Positions 51,408 to 61,271 of a stretch of DNA of 64,000 bases are shown here, piece by piece (within the stretch, counting starts at the first letter, position 1; every line of letters begins with the position of its first letter). The notes under the pieces are model-generated. The model saw only the letters and a list, made by a program, of their open reading frames with translations, ran no database searches and was not told the origin of the DNA. The DNA comes from Streptomyces sp. CBMA152 (lineage in GTDB: Bacteria; Actinomycetota; Actinomycetes; Streptomycetales; Streptomycetaceae). The DNA is taken from the NCBI RefSeq assembly GCF_014596475.1, contig NZ_MECJ01000011.1, forward strand, positions 1-64,000. The letters run 5' to 3'. Both the position numbers and the translations under genes were made by a program.

Positions 51408-52396
51408 CGTCCGGCCTCCTGCGGCTCGGTCCGCGACTCTTGTTGTCCTTCGACGGTCGGTTGCTCGATGAAGGATTCGGTGAGGGACAGAAACGCCGTT
51501 TCGAGCGGCGAGGCCACGGGCGCGAGCTCGCGCAACGCGATGCCCGCATGGACGAGCCGCCTCACCAACTCGTCGAGGGCGGGCACCAGAGCACGCACCA
51601 CGAGCACGCCGGGGTCGTACCGCCTCTCGACGTCGTCGACGGTCCGTACCCCGTCCGTCTCGGCCGCCAGCCGACGAGCGGTGTGCGGGTCGGAGGTGAG
51701 CAGCCGGTAGTCGAGTTCACGGTTCTCGGCGGCCAGCTTGCCGAGCGGGCCGGAGAAGACGACCCTGCCGGTGGCGAGGATGGTGACCTCGGAACACAGT
51801 GCCTCGACGTCGTCCATGCGGTGGCTGGAGAGCACGACACCGGTGCCGTTGGCCGCGAGCCGGGTGAGGACACCGTGTACGTGTCTCGTGCCGGCCGGGT
51901 CGAGGCCGTTGGCCGGTTCGTCGAGTACGAGCAGTCGGGGCCTGGTGAGCAGTGCGGCGGCGAGTCCGAGCCGCTGGCGCATGCCGAGCGAGAAGCCGCG
52001 GGCCCGGTCGTCGGCGACATCGGTGAGCCCGACCTCGTCGAGCACGGCGTCGATCCCCGCTGTGCGCGCGTCGTGGCCGCGCAGGGTGGCCAGCGCGGCG
52101 AGGTTCTGCCTGGCGGTGAGCGAGGGGTAGAGACCGGGCCCGTCCACGAAGCCGGCGACACCGTCGGGCGCGGCGAGCCCCCGCCCGACCCGCGTCCCCA
52201 GGATCTCCAGGCGGCCGCTGTCGGCGACGGCCAGTCCCAGCAGGAGCCCGAGCAAGGTCGTCTTGCCCGCGCCGTTCGGTCCGACCAGGCCGTGGATCTG
52301 ACCCTGCGCCACATCCAGATCGACGCTGTCGAGCGCGATCACGTCGCCGAAGCACTTCGTGATCCCACGAGCCTGGAGCGCCAGCAGTGTGTCCAT
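51404..52396 (-). CDS. ABC transporter ATP-binding protein
   Basis: A 330-residue ATPase from 52396 with AAGGGG upstream. Walker A (GLVGPNGAGKTT), the signature GFSLGMRQRLGLA, Walker B (RLLVLDEPANGLDP) and the H-loop (VVLSSHR) are intact. The C-terminal extension of about 100 residues matches ABC-2 transporters that export drugs or peptides. It is the first gene of a three-gene operon with the permease and phosphoesterase. Confidence 0.93.
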   Translation of the reverse strand: MDTLLALQARGITKCFGDVIALDSVDLDVAQGQIHGLVGPNGAGKTTLLGLLLGLAVADSGRLEILGTRVGRGLAAPDGVAGFVDGPGLYPSLTARQNLAALATLRGHDARTAGIDAVLDEVGLTDVADDRARGFSLGMRQRLGLAAALLTRPRLLVLDEPANGLDPAGTRHVHGVLTRLAANGTGVVLSSHRMDDVEALCSEVTILATGRVVFSGPLGKLAAENRELDYRLLTSDPHTARRLAAETDGVRTVDDVERRYDPGVLVVRALVPALDELVRRLVHAGIALRELAPVASPLETAFLSLTESFIEQPTVEGQQESRTEPQEAGR

Positions 52397-52556
52397 GAGC
52401 CCCTTCTTCCGGGAGTACCCCCAACAGAACATAGGGACGGCACACGACGCGGGCAGGGGCTGCCGGTTGAAGGACGAGGGAACGGAAGGCGACCGTCATC
52501 TGACGCGCCGACAGCGAACGGGCTCGTGAGCCGGTCCAGGCAAGCCCACTCCCCAC

Positions 52557-53474
52557 TCACGGGGTGTACACGGCATCGCTTCCGTACAGCTGCCGGGTGA
52601 ACGCGGACACATAGGTGTGCCGGTCCGAGCCGTCCAGGTTGTACGTCAAGTAGACACCGTAGCCCCCGCTGACGGTCCGCCTGGCCAGGCTCGCCGCAGT
52701 GCTCGACGACGTCGATCCGAAGTCGATGGCGGCCGGTGACAGGTTGGCCTTCGGCAGGGCGATGCCGGGCACACCCCAGGTGCCGTAGTACGGGTTCCAG
52801 GCGTAGGTGAACTTCGACGAGATGTCCACGCCGCCGTAGGACAGCCTCGTCGCCGACGGGCCGATGTTGTAGAGCGAGATCAGCTTGTTCGGCATGTTCT
52901 CGCGCAGCGCGGAGACCAGGTACACGAACGAGCTGTCGTTGGGCTGCCCGGTGCCGTTGTTGCCGTATTCGGCGTACTCGTCGTCGAAGTCGATGCCGTC
53001 GAGTCCGTACGTGCTCACGGCGTCGGACAGCTGCTTGGCGAACGTCGAAGCGGCCGCGCCGGAGGGGAAGTTGGCGAACCCGGCGCCCTGGTGGTTGCCG
53101 AGCACCGACAGCATGACCTTGATGCCCTTCGCCTGCAGCGGGCGGATCTGGGTCGCCGCGTTGTCGAGGACGCGCTGCACGTTCGGGTTGAAGTACAGGT
53201 ACGCCGACTTCGTGGCGGTGTCGTAGTTGATGTTGGCGGCGAACACCACGGCGATGTCGAAGACGTTGCCGCCGCCGTTGGCCAGGCTGTACTTGCCGAC
53301 GTTGAGCATGCTGTCGCTGTTCACCTCGATGTAGGCCACCGAGGTCGGCCCCCGCTTCTTCGCCGCGGGTGCCCCCGCCGCGGAAGTGGTCGCCGTCGCG
53401 CCGACCGCCAGTGCGGCGGCTGCCAGGAGTGCGAGTGCGGTCACCCGTTCTGTGCTGCGGCGTGATGTGCGCAT
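52557..53474 (-). CDS. EndoH-type endo-beta-N-acetylglucosaminidase (GH18)
   Basis: A 305-residue secreted enzyme. A signal peptide (RTSRRSTERVTALALLAAAALAVGA...) precedes a GH18 barrel with the signature LDGIDFDDEYAEYG, in which Glu166 is the proton donor and Asp164 the neighbour. PNDSSFVYLVSAL, ISLYNIGPSATRLSYGGVD and YAWNPYYGTW follow, and YGVYLTYNLDG is near the end. This is very close to Streptomyces EndoH, which cuts the chitobiose core of high-mannose N-glycans. It is separate from, but next to, the collagenase gene. Confidence 0.95.
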   Translation of the reverse strand: MRTSRRSTERVTALALLAAAALAVGATATTSAAGAPAAKKRGPTSVAYIEVNSDSMLNVGKYSLANGGGNVFDIAVVFAANINYDTATKSAYLYFNPNVQRVLDNAATQIRPLQAKGIKVMLSVLGNHQGAGFANFPSGAAASTFAKQLSDAVSTYGLDGIDFDDEYAEYGNNGTGQPNDSSFVYLVSALRENMPNKLISLYNIGPSATRLSYGGVDISSKFTYAWNPYYGTWGVPGIALPKANLSPAAIDFGSTSSSTAASLARRTVSGGYGVYLTYNLDGSDRHTYVSAFTRQLYGSDAVYTP

Positions 53475-53567
53475 TGCCTATCAGCCTCCCGTCGCATGGC
53501 GTGGGCGCCCACTCCGGCCCGACCGGAGCGTGACATACCACGGACCGGCCTGGAAAGGGTGCCTCGC

Positions 53568-53604
53568 CACCTCGCCCGCCCGCGCAGAGCGGACGGGCGA
53601 GGTG
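53568..53604. terminator. Terminator hairpin for the collagenase gene
   Basis: CACCTCGCCCG (53568-53578) pairs with CGGGCGAGGTG (53594-53604), an 11-base-pair stem with a 15-base loop just past the collagenase stop on the minus strand. Confidence 0.75.
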
Positions 53605-53635
53605 GAGCGAGCAGGATCGGCTGCGTCTGAGGACC

Positions 53636-56188
53636 TCAGTAGGCCGTGGTGACCGTGACGCCGCTGAACGCCGTCTGCGCGTACAGGCTGATGTACCGGT
53701 ATCCGGCCGTGGTGTTGGTGACGGTGATGCTTTCGGTGTTCCCGGTGTTCGTCGAGCGGGCGGTGTACGCCGACGGGGTCGCCCAGTTGTCGGGGTTGTA
53801 GTAGAGGTCGGCGTTGCCCGTACCTCCGGCGGTCGTGACGTGCAGGGTCACGGTGCCGGCCGGCAGGTAGAGGTACAGGTAGTCCAGGTCGCCCGCGTTG
53901 GCCGAGCGGCCGGAGCGCGAGCAGTTCTGGCCCAGGGCGCGGGTGTCGGCGCCGGTGCAGGCCGGCAGGGCACCGCTGAGGGTCACGGACTTGGTGGCGG
54001 TGGAGGTCAGGCCCTTGGCGTCGGTCACGGTCAGGGTGATCGTGTACGTGCCGGGGGCGGTGTAGGTCTTGGACGGGTTGGTCGCGGTGGACGTGGTGCC
54101 GTCGCCGAAGTTCCACGAGCGCGCGGTGATCGTGCCGGCGGTGTCGGTGGACTTGTCGGTGAGGTTCACCGTCAGGCCGTTGACGGCGGCGTCGAAGGCC
54201 GCGGTCGGGCCGTTGCCCGTGGCGCCGCAGGCTCCGGCGGCACACGCGTCGAGCCAGCTGTTGAAGTCGGCGTCGTAGCGGGTGCCGATGCCGGTGTTGT
54301 AGACCGCGTATCCACCGGCGTAGTCACCGGTGCGGAACTTGGCCAGCATGTTCTGCACGTCGGCGGGGTGCTTCTCGACCATGTAGCGGGTGGCCAGGTA
54401 GCCCCACGGATACGTGCGGGTCAGATCCGAGTTGGCGTAGGTGCTCTGCCACAGGGTGCTCAGTGCGTAGGTGTGCTGGGCGGCGTCGGCGATGGCCTCG
54501 GTGTCGGGCAGGCCGCGGTAGCTGTAGGAGACGTACTCGGCGAAGCCCTCGATCCACCAGATGTCCGGGACGGCCTGTCCGGCGTTGAAGTCGCCGGCCA
54601 TGTCGTAGCGGCCGTCGAGGTAGTGCGTGTACTCGTGGTTGAGGTTCCAGATGTCGCCGGGGAAGCCGTCGCCCACGCTCTTCACGTACGAGAGGAAGCG
54701 GGCCTGGTTGGCCGGGTCGGAGGGGTTGCCCTCCAGGTACTCTCCCCCGTTGTTGGTGCTGTTGCCGAAGATCCAGCCGGAGTACGTCTGGTAGTCCTTG
54801 GGGCTGGCGAACGTCACGATCTCGATGTTCGCGTTGTGGTCGTCGGCGACCGGGCCGTTGTCCTTGACGATGGAGTGGAAGTACGCGTCCTGGCCCTGGA
54901 GGCTGGTGCAGGCCGCGGTGAGGGCCGCGTTGGTCAGGGACTGGGCGCGGAAGGTGTGGGCGGCGTCGCAGTGGTACGTGATCGGCAGCGCGGCGGTCGT
55001 GAGCTGGCCGACGAAGTCGCAGGTCCCGTAGGACGAGCACTGGGCCTTGTCGTACGCGTCGGTCATCGCGGCGACCCCTACCCACAGGGGCGCGGTCGCA
55101 CCGGTGATGGCCGAGTCGCCGAGCAGCCCCTTGACCAGCGGCCTGACCTTGGCCTGCAGCGCCGGGGTGTCGAGGAAGCGCGCGGTCTCGGTCCCGGCGT
55201 TGGAGTCGAGGTAGAACCAGTTGTCGTTCAGCTTGGCCAGGTGGTTGTGCGCGAACGTGCTCAGCGTGTCGATGATGCTCGGATCGGCGGTCACCGCCGT
55301 GATGAACGCGGGGTTCCAGTGGCCGCGGAAGATCGGGGTGAACACGTCGTTGACGGCGGTGTCCATGCTCCAGTACGCGTCGTAGGAGCTGTTGTAGCCG
55401 TTGAGCACCTTCTGATACGTCTTCAGATAGCGGGCCTGCTCGTTGGCGCTGTCCGTCAGGATGATGACCTCGCCCATGACGTCACCGTTGGCGGAGCTGA
55501 CGTCCATGAAGTGCGAGGACACGAAGAAGGTGTCCAGCGCGGCCTCGGTCGCCGAGGCGAGGGTCGCGCCGTACGGCCCGACGTCGGAGGCGTGGTTGTA
55601 CTGCACGTAGTAACCGGCGCGCAGGAACAGCACGAGCTGTGCCACCTGGGTGGAGTTGTCCCCGGGGTATGTCCGCGCCGTGTTCTGGAACGCGTTGGCG
55701 ATGGTGACCATCTGCGCTTCACTGAACACGTTGTGGGCGTCGGTGCCGGTCACGGCGAACAGCGTGTTGACGCAGTCCAAGGTCGACGCCTGCACGAAGG
55801 CGACCAGGGCCGATCCGCTGCGGCTGCCGAAGTCGGCCGGGGTGCAGGAGGCCGCGGTCAGGCCCTTCCCATGGCTCGGCTTCGACGGGGCGGTGCGGGA
55901 CGGGACCGGGTTCTGCGGAGGCCGGTGCGTGGCGTCGACCGGGGTGCGGCGTTCGTCCGCGCGGTCGGACACGGCCGCGGCCGAGCCGACCGGCGGCGGG
56001 GCAGTGTGTGCCTTGGGCTGGGCCGCTCCGCCATTCACGGGTCGCGGGGCCGACCCTCGGTGATCGTCCGCAGCGGCGCGGCCCGCCTGCGCGAACATGG
56101 CTATCGACAGGCACAGGGCGAGCGCGAGTATGAGCAGGCCGCCGAGTCTTCCTCTTGGCCGTATTGGTCGTACTGGTGGGGTGTTCAC
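53636..56188 (-). CDS. Secreted M9-family collagenase with PKD and PPC domains
   Basis: An 850-residue protein from a GTG at 56188 behind GGGAGG. A signal peptide (PRGRLGGLLILALALCLSIAMFAQAGRAAA) is followed by a Pro-rich linker and the M9 N-terminal domain. The peptidase has NLNHEYTHYLDGRYD (His518-Glu519-x-x-His522) and WWIEGFAEYV for the third zinc ligand. A PKD domain (ARSWNFGDGTTSTATNPSKTY) and a C-terminal PPC domain (LYLYLPAGTVTLHVTTAGG) follow. It would degrade collagen or gelatin outside the cell. Confidence 0.94.
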   Translation of the reverse strand: MNTPPVRPIRPRGRLGGLLILALALCLSIAMFAQAGRAAADDHRGSAPRPVNGGAAQPKAHTAPPPVGSAAAVSDRADERRTPVDATHRPPQNPVPSRTAPSKPSHGKGLTAASCTPADFGSRSGSALVAFVQASTLDCVNTLFAVTGTDAHNVFSEAQMVTIANAFQNTARTYPGDNSTQVAQLVLFLRAGYYVQYNHASDVGPYGATLASATEAALDTFFVSSHFMDVSSANGDVMGEVIILTDSANEQARYLKTYQKVLNGYNSSYDAYWSMDTAVNDVFTPIFRGHWNPAFITAVTADPSIIDTLSTFAHNHLAKLNDNWFYLDSNAGTETARFLDTPALQAKVRPLVKGLLGDSAITGATAPLWVGVAAMTDAYDKAQCSSYGTCDFVGQLTTAALPITYHCDAAHTFRAQSLTNAALTAACTSLQGQDAYFHSIVKDNGPVADDHNANIEIVTFASPKDYQTYSGWIFGNSTNNGGEYLEGNPSDPANQARFLSYVKSVGDGFPGDIWNLNHEYTHYLDGRYDMAGDFNAGQAVPDIWWIEGFAEYVSYSYRGLPDTEAIADAAQHTYALSTLWQSTYANSDLTRTYPWGYLATRYMVEKHPADVQNMLAKFRTGDYAGGYAVYNTGIGTRYDADFNSWLDACAAGACGATGNGPTAAFDAAVNGLTVNLTDKSTDTAGTITARSWNFGDGTTSTATNPSKTYTAPGTYTITLTVTDAKGLTSTATKSVTLSGALPACTGADTRALGQNCSRSGRSANAGDLDYLYLYLPAGTVTLHVTTAGGTGNADLYYNPDNWATPSAYTARSTNTGNTESITVTNTTAGYRYISLYAQTAFSGVTVTTAY

Positions 56189-56537
56189 GTGCCGCCTCCC
56201 AGCGGAGTGAAAGCCGCGCTGCGACGCGCGGCGGTGGGGGATCCCGCAGGCTGCCCGGCCCGCCCGGCCCGCCGCCCCTGTACGTACGGGCGTGTCCGGG
56301 CAGGCTCCGATGACCCGCGGGCCGTGCTGATCCGTTGGCTTGAACGCGACTTGCGGTGGTCGCAGCCGTAAAATTGCACATGTCACATGGCTTGTGAAGG
56401 GAGCGCGGGTAAACCGGCGGCAATACCTGGCAGTTGGGGTCCCGCCGAGGCTGCCCGGGGCAGCTGTGAGGAGGGGACCAGAGGGGAGGAACGGGGCGAG
56501 GGCTGTCAGATGGGGCCAGCCGTGAAAGGCTCGGCGG
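56189..56537. other. Divergent intergenic region
   Basis: About 350 bases between the collagenase gene and the IMPase-like gene. A locally A/T-rich patch around 56370-56395 (TAAAATTGCACATGTCACATGG) is the likely promoter site for one or both directions. No gene or clear operator was identified. Confidence 0.4.
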
Positions 56538-57386
56538 ATGGACTACGCGTGCGATGCCCCACCCGTTGACCGTGAGCTCGTGGACTTCGCCGTTCGCCTG
56601 GCCGGCCGTGCCGGGCAGATGTCGGCGCGAGGCTTCTTCAGTGAGGGCTGGCACGGTCATCTCAAGGAAGACGGCAGCGAGTTCACCGACATCGACGTGG
56701 CGGTCGAGGAACTCATCAGGGACGAGTTGAGCCTCCACGTGCCGGACGACGGGGTCTTCGGAGAGGAGGGAGGCGCGACCAGCGGGTCATCAGGACGGCG
56801 ATGGATCATCGACCCCATCAACGGCACGAAGTACTTCACGCACCGGGTACCGCTGTTCTCGAACGATCTCGCCTACGAGGACGAGCACGGGCCTGCCATC
56901 GGCGTGATCAACATGCCCATGCGTCAGCAGATGATCGTGGCGGGTCGCGGTCTGGGCTGCTGGGTGCTGCCCGGTCCGGACCCGGATCTGCGGACGGGCC
57001 ACCGCGCTCGGGTCACGGAGCGGACCAGCCTGGGCGGGGCGTGGACGCTGATGCACAATCCGGCCGGATGGCCGGAAGAACTCCTTTCCGCCCTCCACCG
57101 CCGGGTCCTCCTGGTGCCCTCAACAGGCATGATCGCGGCCCTTGTGACAGGCCGCGCCGATGCGGGCATCATCGCCGGCCCGCCGATGGGCTACGAAGAC
57201 GTCGCCCCCATGCCGGTCATCGTCACGGAGGCAGGCGGCCGGGTGACCGACCTGGGCGGGGCGTCCGTACTGGAGGGCGACATGTCGGTGCTGGTCACCA
57301 ACGGCGGACTGCACGACGAGTTCCTGCAACTGGTGAAGGGCTTGCCACGCAGTCGCGACTATCGGGCCCTCTTGCACGGTGATTAG
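56538..57386 (+). CDS. Inositol-monophosphatase/HisN-like protein with an Asn in the metal motif
   Basis: A 282-residue IMPase-fold protein with an AAAGG site before 56538. It shows LKEDGSEFTDIDVAVEELI, the GEEGG loop, RWIIDPINGTKYFTH, and GYEDVAPMPVIVTEAGGRVTD with the late Asp. The signature DPIDGT has become DPINGT, replacing the second metal Asp by Asn. Otherwise it resembles histidinol-phosphatase/HisN or CysQ-like proteins. The substitution may reduce or abolish metal binding. Confidence 0.83.
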   Translation: MDYACDAPPVDRELVDFAVRLAGRAGQMSARGFFSEGWHGHLKEDGSEFTDIDVAVEELIRDELSLHVPDDGVFGEEGGATSGSSGRRWIIDPINGTKYFTHRVPLFSNDLAYEDEHGPAIGVINMPMRQQMIVAGRGLGCWVLPGPDPDLRTGHRARVTERTSLGGAWTLMHNPAGWPEELLSALHRRVLLVPSTGMIAALVTGRADAGIIAGPPMGYEDVAPMPVIVTEAGGRVTDLGGASVLEGDMSVLVTNGGLHDEFLQLVKGLPRSRDYRALLHGD

Positions 57387-57997
57387 CAACTTCGGCATTC
57401 TCTGAGGTCTGCGGCGCTCACATCAAGATGCGTACATACACCCGGTCTCTGATGGTGCCTCAACTCCGAACGGAGTGGTGACGCCCACCACCCAATGCCC
57501 GTCGAATGTGTCTCTCCCGAGGACCATACGACTGCACGCAGGGCGGTCTCACCACCCGCGGTACGCGTGCGCGGCCCGCCACCACGACCGTGCTGACCGA
57601 GTGAACGCGATCGCCGGAACCCCCACCGGACCTGCGCTCCCCGCCCCGCTCGACGGCACGACCTACACCGACAGCGGCCTGGCCTCCACCTATACCGTCG
57701 CCCCCGTCGACAACTCCGTTACGGTCGGCCTCCGTTCAGCCCCTGTGACGGCTACGACCACGACAGCGACAACGCCCCTGGCGAACTGCTGGACCACGGA
57801 CAACGTCTCACACAACCTGGCCGGGCGGTCGTACTTCGTCGGCGACAAGGGTTACGCGATCGGCACCGGGCAGTACACGGGCCCCACACCCCCGACGGAG
57901 CCGTACCGCACTGCTGACGAGAGAGCGGGTCCGCGCTCTCCGCATCGGCGCTTCCGGGCGCTTGCGTCGAGATCGAGATGGCGGTCAAATACTGAAG
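57387..57997 (+). pseudogene. Decayed tail of a secreted enzyme with Fn3-like region (approx. 57600-57930)
   Basis: Within this 611-base stretch one plus-strand frame reads LDGTTYTDSGLASTYTVAPVDN, an Fn3-domain end, and further on [29 protein letters not shown], which resembles the C-terminal part of PHB-depolymerase/feruloyl-esterase-like proteins. There is no start, signal peptide or catalytic part, and the frame runs on into the next gene. It looks like a 3' remnant of an extracellular hydrolase gene. The rest of the stretch shows nothing else. Confidence 0.4.
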
Positions 57998-59254
57998 GTG
58001 ACTGCCATTGGTGGGCGCGGCTCCCCATGCGCCGGGGCCGAAGAGTGCTCAAACCCTCTCGAAGAGCTTTCGCTCGACCAGCTGCATCAGCGCGGGAGCA
58101 TGAAGTGGCGCACGTATCCGGCGGATGTCCTGCCCCTGTGGGTGGCGGAGATGGACGTCCCCCTCGCGCGGCCGGTCGTCGACGCGCTGCGCGAGGCCAT
58201 CGACGCCGGTGACACCGGATACCCCGCCGGAACCGAGTTCGCCGAGTCGGTGGCCGGTTTCGCCTCGCGCCGCTGGAAATGGGACGGGACGGCGGTCGAC
58301 CGGACCGCCGTCGTCCCGGACGTGATGATGGGCGCGGTCCAGGTGCTGCGGCTGATCACCGACCCCGGCGACCCGGTCATCGTCAACTCCCCGGTGTACG
58401 CGCCCTTCTACGCCTTCGTCACTCATGACGACCGCCGGATCTTGGAGGCACCGCTCGGGCCCGATCTCCGCATCGACCTCGACACGCTCGACGAGACGTT
58501 CCGGCGCACCCGGCAGCAGAGTGGCAAGGGCAAGATCGCCTATCTCCTCAGCAGTCCGCACAACCCCACCGGCACGGTTCACACCGCCGGGGAGCTCGCC
58601 GCCGTGGCGGAGTCGGCCCGACGGTACGGAGTCCGTGTCGTCGCCGACGAGATCCACGCGCCACTCGTACTGCCGGGCGCCGACTTCACGCCCTACCTCA
58701 GCATGCCCGGTGCCGAGGACGCCTTCTCGCTCATGTCGGCGAGCAAGGGCTGGAACCTCGCCGGAATCAAGGCGGCGCTCGCCATCGCCGGGCCCGAGGC
58801 CGCTGCCGATCTGCGCCGGATGCCCGAGGAGGTCCACCACGGCGCCAGCCACCTGGGCGTCATCGCCCATACGGCGGCCTTTCGCCACGGGGAGAAGTGG
58901 CTCGACGCGTTGCTGGCAGGGCTCGACGCGAACCGAGCCCTGCTGGGTCGGCTCATCGCCGCGCACCTGCCCGGGATCGGCTACGCCAGGCCGGAGGGAA
59001 CGTATATGGCCTGGCTCGACTGCCGGTCCCTCGGCCTCGCCCCGGAAGTGGGCTCCACGGACCTCGCCGTCGTCACCGACCTGGCGGGCCCCGCACGGCT
59101 GTTCCTGGAGCACTCCAAGGTGGCTCTCTCCTCCGGCCACATCTTCGGAACGGGAGGAGCCGGGCACGTCCGGCTGAATTTCGCCACCTCACAGTCCGTC
59201 CTCACCGAAGCGATCACCCGAATGGGACGCACCGTCGCCCACCACACGCGCTAG
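57998..59254 (+). CDS. PatB/MalY-type PLP-dependent C-S lyase (class I aminotransferase fold)
   Basis: A 418-residue enzyme from a GTG at 57998. The N-terminal [31 protein letters not shown] is the PatB hallmark. [12 protein letters not shown] (substrate-binding Asn), [14 protein letters not shown] (Asp for the pyridine N), and [11 protein letters not shown] (Schiff-base Lys) follow. Enzymes of this group cleave cystathionine or other S-substituted cysteines. The first 25 or so residues are atypical, so translation may begin slightly later. Confidence 0.9.
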   Translation: MTAIGGRGSPCAGAEECSNPLEELSLDQLHQRGSMKWRTYPADVLPLWVAEMDVPLARPVVDALREAIDAGDTGYPAGTEFAESVAGFASRRWKWDGTAVDRTAVVPDVMMGAVQVLRLITDPGDPVIVNSPVYAPFYAFVTHDDRRILEAPLGPDLRIDLDTLDETFRRTRQQSGKGKIAYLLSSPHNPTGTVHTAGELAAVAESARRYGVRVVADEIHAPLVLPGADFTPYLSMPGAEDAFSLMSASKGWNLAGIKAALAIAGPEAAADLRRMPEEVHHGASHLGVIAHTAAFRHGEKWLDALLAGLDANRALLGRLIAAHLPGIGYARPEGTYMAWLDCRSLGLAPEVGSTDLAVVTDLAGPARLFLEHSKVALSSGHIFGTGGAGHVRLNFATSQSVLTEAITRMGRTVAHHTR

Positions 59255-59273
59255 CCGAACAGGCCCCGCCTCG

Positions 59274-61271
59274 TCATGGTGTGGCACTGGCCGAAGGGTC
59301 GATCCGCTGGAGCATCTGTTCCATGACGGGGATGGGCAACTCCGGGTGCTGGGCGGCTGTTTGTGCGGTGTCGGTGTCCCGCAGCAGCCGGATCAACACC
59401 CCGGCGGGCAGTCCGGGATACCGGGCGGCCGCGTCGCGTACGCGCTCGCGCGGGTCGTCGAGCAGCCGAACGGCCGACTCGGGTGTCAGCCGTGGGTCGG
59501 ACGCGGCCCGGTGCCGTACTTCCTCATCGCTGTCCCGGCTGAACCTCTCCACCAGCTCGGCCGTCGACTCCGGGTCGTCCAGGGCCAGTTGACGTATCCG
59601 CGCGTTCGGGTCGTCGGCGTAGCGGAGCAGGTTGCTACGGGGGAAGTTGGGGTGGCCGTGCGGGCGGTCGGGATTGCTGAGGCTGCCGGTCCACCACCGC
59701 CATACCCGCAGCAGCATGTCGGCGGGCGCGTCGTCACAGGACTCCGCGAGGAAGAGCTGGACGACGCGGTCGTCGTCGCGGGCGAGGAGTTCGACGACGT
59801 CCGGCGGCAGGTGCCGGGCCCGGGCGACGCTTCTGCGTACGAGGGGGTGGGAGGAGGCGGCCAAGCGGCGCATGGCGCCGGGATCCTCGTGCAGTGCCAT
59901 GACCCAGTCAAGTGGGTAGGAGTGAACGCGCGGGTCGAAGTCGACGGGGATGGCCGCCCGCTGCTCCTCGGTGAGGTCGGAGCGTCGGGCCACCACGGAA
60001 CGGACGGTCGCGTCGGGGTCCCGGGCGAGGAGGCCGACCAGGTCCGGGTCCAGATGTGGGTTGCCGGCGAGGGCGCGGCGCTGGGCCGGTTCGCCGTGGT
60101 GGGCCAGGTGTTCGGCGAGGTCGCGCTCCAGGCGGCAGGTGTCCACCGCGCGGTCTTTGAGTCCTTCGGTCTCGAAGACCGACCGGGGCATCGGGTGCTC
60201 CTGGTGGTACTGGAACAGCGCCTCGACGCGAACCTTGCCGGAGGGGTCGTGGAGAAGTTCGCGCCGAGCCGGAGTGTCCAGATGAGGCCAGGCCCTAGGG
60301 CAGGCGGAGGCCCGTACGGACGCGTCGTCGTCAGCGGCCAGGGCGGTCACCATAGGTAGGGGCAGTCCGTGCAGGCGAGCCGCCTCCTTACGGATGTGGG
60401 CGCGGGAATCGGCGGCGAGCTGCTCGTACGCGGTGTCGGTGAGCTCGGCGCGCCGATCCGCCGCGAGCAGCGTGAAGATCCAGCGGTGCCGGGGTTCCTG
60501 CTCGCCCAGGATCAGACGAGCCCACTGCTCCGGCGTGAGATACGGCTGGGCTTCGGCCAGCAACTGCCGCACTTTGCGGTCCGGGTGGACGATGGCCGCC
60601 TCGACGACCGCTGGCGGCAGACGGCGCCACAGGAGGTAATGCGACAGCCCCAGGAGACGGGCGCGCAGCTCATCGGGGGTGGCCGGGTTGAGTGCCAGCC
60701 CGTGCGCCCACATCTCACGCACCCTCTCCGACGGCCCCGGCCCCTGGAACAGCGACGCCCAAGCGGCTGCCGCCTCGTGCGGGCTCTCCTGGCACGCCGC
60801 CCGAGCGGCTGCCTCCTGCCACTCTCGGACGCGGTCCACGGCGATCAGCCGGACCTCGCCTTCTCCCGTGGTCACCCCCAGCAACGTGTCCCCGTCGATG
60901 GAGAGGGTGACGAACTCCGGCTGCCCGGGCCGCTCGCCCAGCACCCCGGCGAGGTCCCACTGATCCATGAGCCGCACCCGCGTCCAGCTCCTGGCCACGC
61001 AGCCTGTCCCGTTGCCCGCGACGTCGACGAGGAAGACACCGTTTTCACCGAGGATCCCGCTCGCGGCCGCGAGTCGGTGCCACTGGGCGTTGAGCTCGGC
61101 GACCAGGTCAGGTCGGTCTGCCCTCACCTTCACGGTCGGCGTCGCTTCACCGGCGACGACCGGGCTCCACGCGGCCCGGGGCGGCAGTACGTCCTCGGTC
61201 TTGCCGTCCCCCACGATGTGCAGCCCGGCATGCCGCAGCAACTCCCTGAACTTGTCTCTCCCACCCGTCAT
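59274..61271 (-). CDS. Large repeat protein with HEAT/LRV-like C-terminal repeats
   Basis: A 665-residue cytosolic-looking protein. The first 150 residues form a separate alpha/beta domain. From about residue 300 onward short helical repeats of 22-26 residues recur, each with a loop like DPSGKVRVEAL, DPDATVRSVVARR, DDPNARIRQLAL, DSDEEVRHRAAS, DDPRERVRDAAAR. These resemble leucine-rich-variant or HEAT repeats used for protein binding. The next gene overlaps by ATGA, so it is coupled to an MFS transporter. Function is unknown. Confidence 0.82.
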   Translation of the reverse strand: MTGGRDKFRELLRHAGLHIVGDGKTEDVLPPRAAWSPVVAGEATPTVKVRADRPDLVAELNAQWHRLAAASGILGENGVFLVDVAGNGTGCVARSWTRVRLMDQWDLAGVLGERPGQPEFVTLSIDGDTLLGVTTGEGEVRLIAVDRVREWQEAAARAACQESPHEAAAAWASLFQGPGPSERVREMWAHGLALNPATPDELRARLLGLSHYLLWRRLPPAVVEAAIVHPDRKVRQLLAEAQPYLTPEQWARLILGEQEPRHRWIFTLLAADRRAELTDTAYEQLAADSRAHIRKEAARLHGLPLPMVTALAADDDASVRASACPRAWPHLDTPARRELLHDPSGKVRVEALFQYHQEHPMPRSVFETEGLKDRAVDTCRLERDLAEHLAHHGEPAQRRALAGNPHLDPDLVGLLARDPDATVRSVVARRSDLTEEQRAAIPVDFDPRVHSYPLDWVMALHEDPGAMRRLAASSHPLVRRSVARARHLPPDVVELLARDDDRVVQLFLAESCDDAPADMLLRVWRWWTGSLSNPDRPHGHPNFPRSNLLRYADDPNARIRQLALDDPESTAELVERFSRDSDEEVRHRAASDPRLTPESAVRLLDDPRERVRDAAARYPGLPAGVLIRLLRDTDTAQTAAQHPELPIPVMEQMLQRIDPSASATP

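Noticed and set aside
53840..56371. Plus-strand open frame of about 840 codons opposite the collagenase
   Set aside because: The collagenase on the other strand has a signal peptide, zinc motif, PKD and PPC domains; the opposite frame shows no family features.
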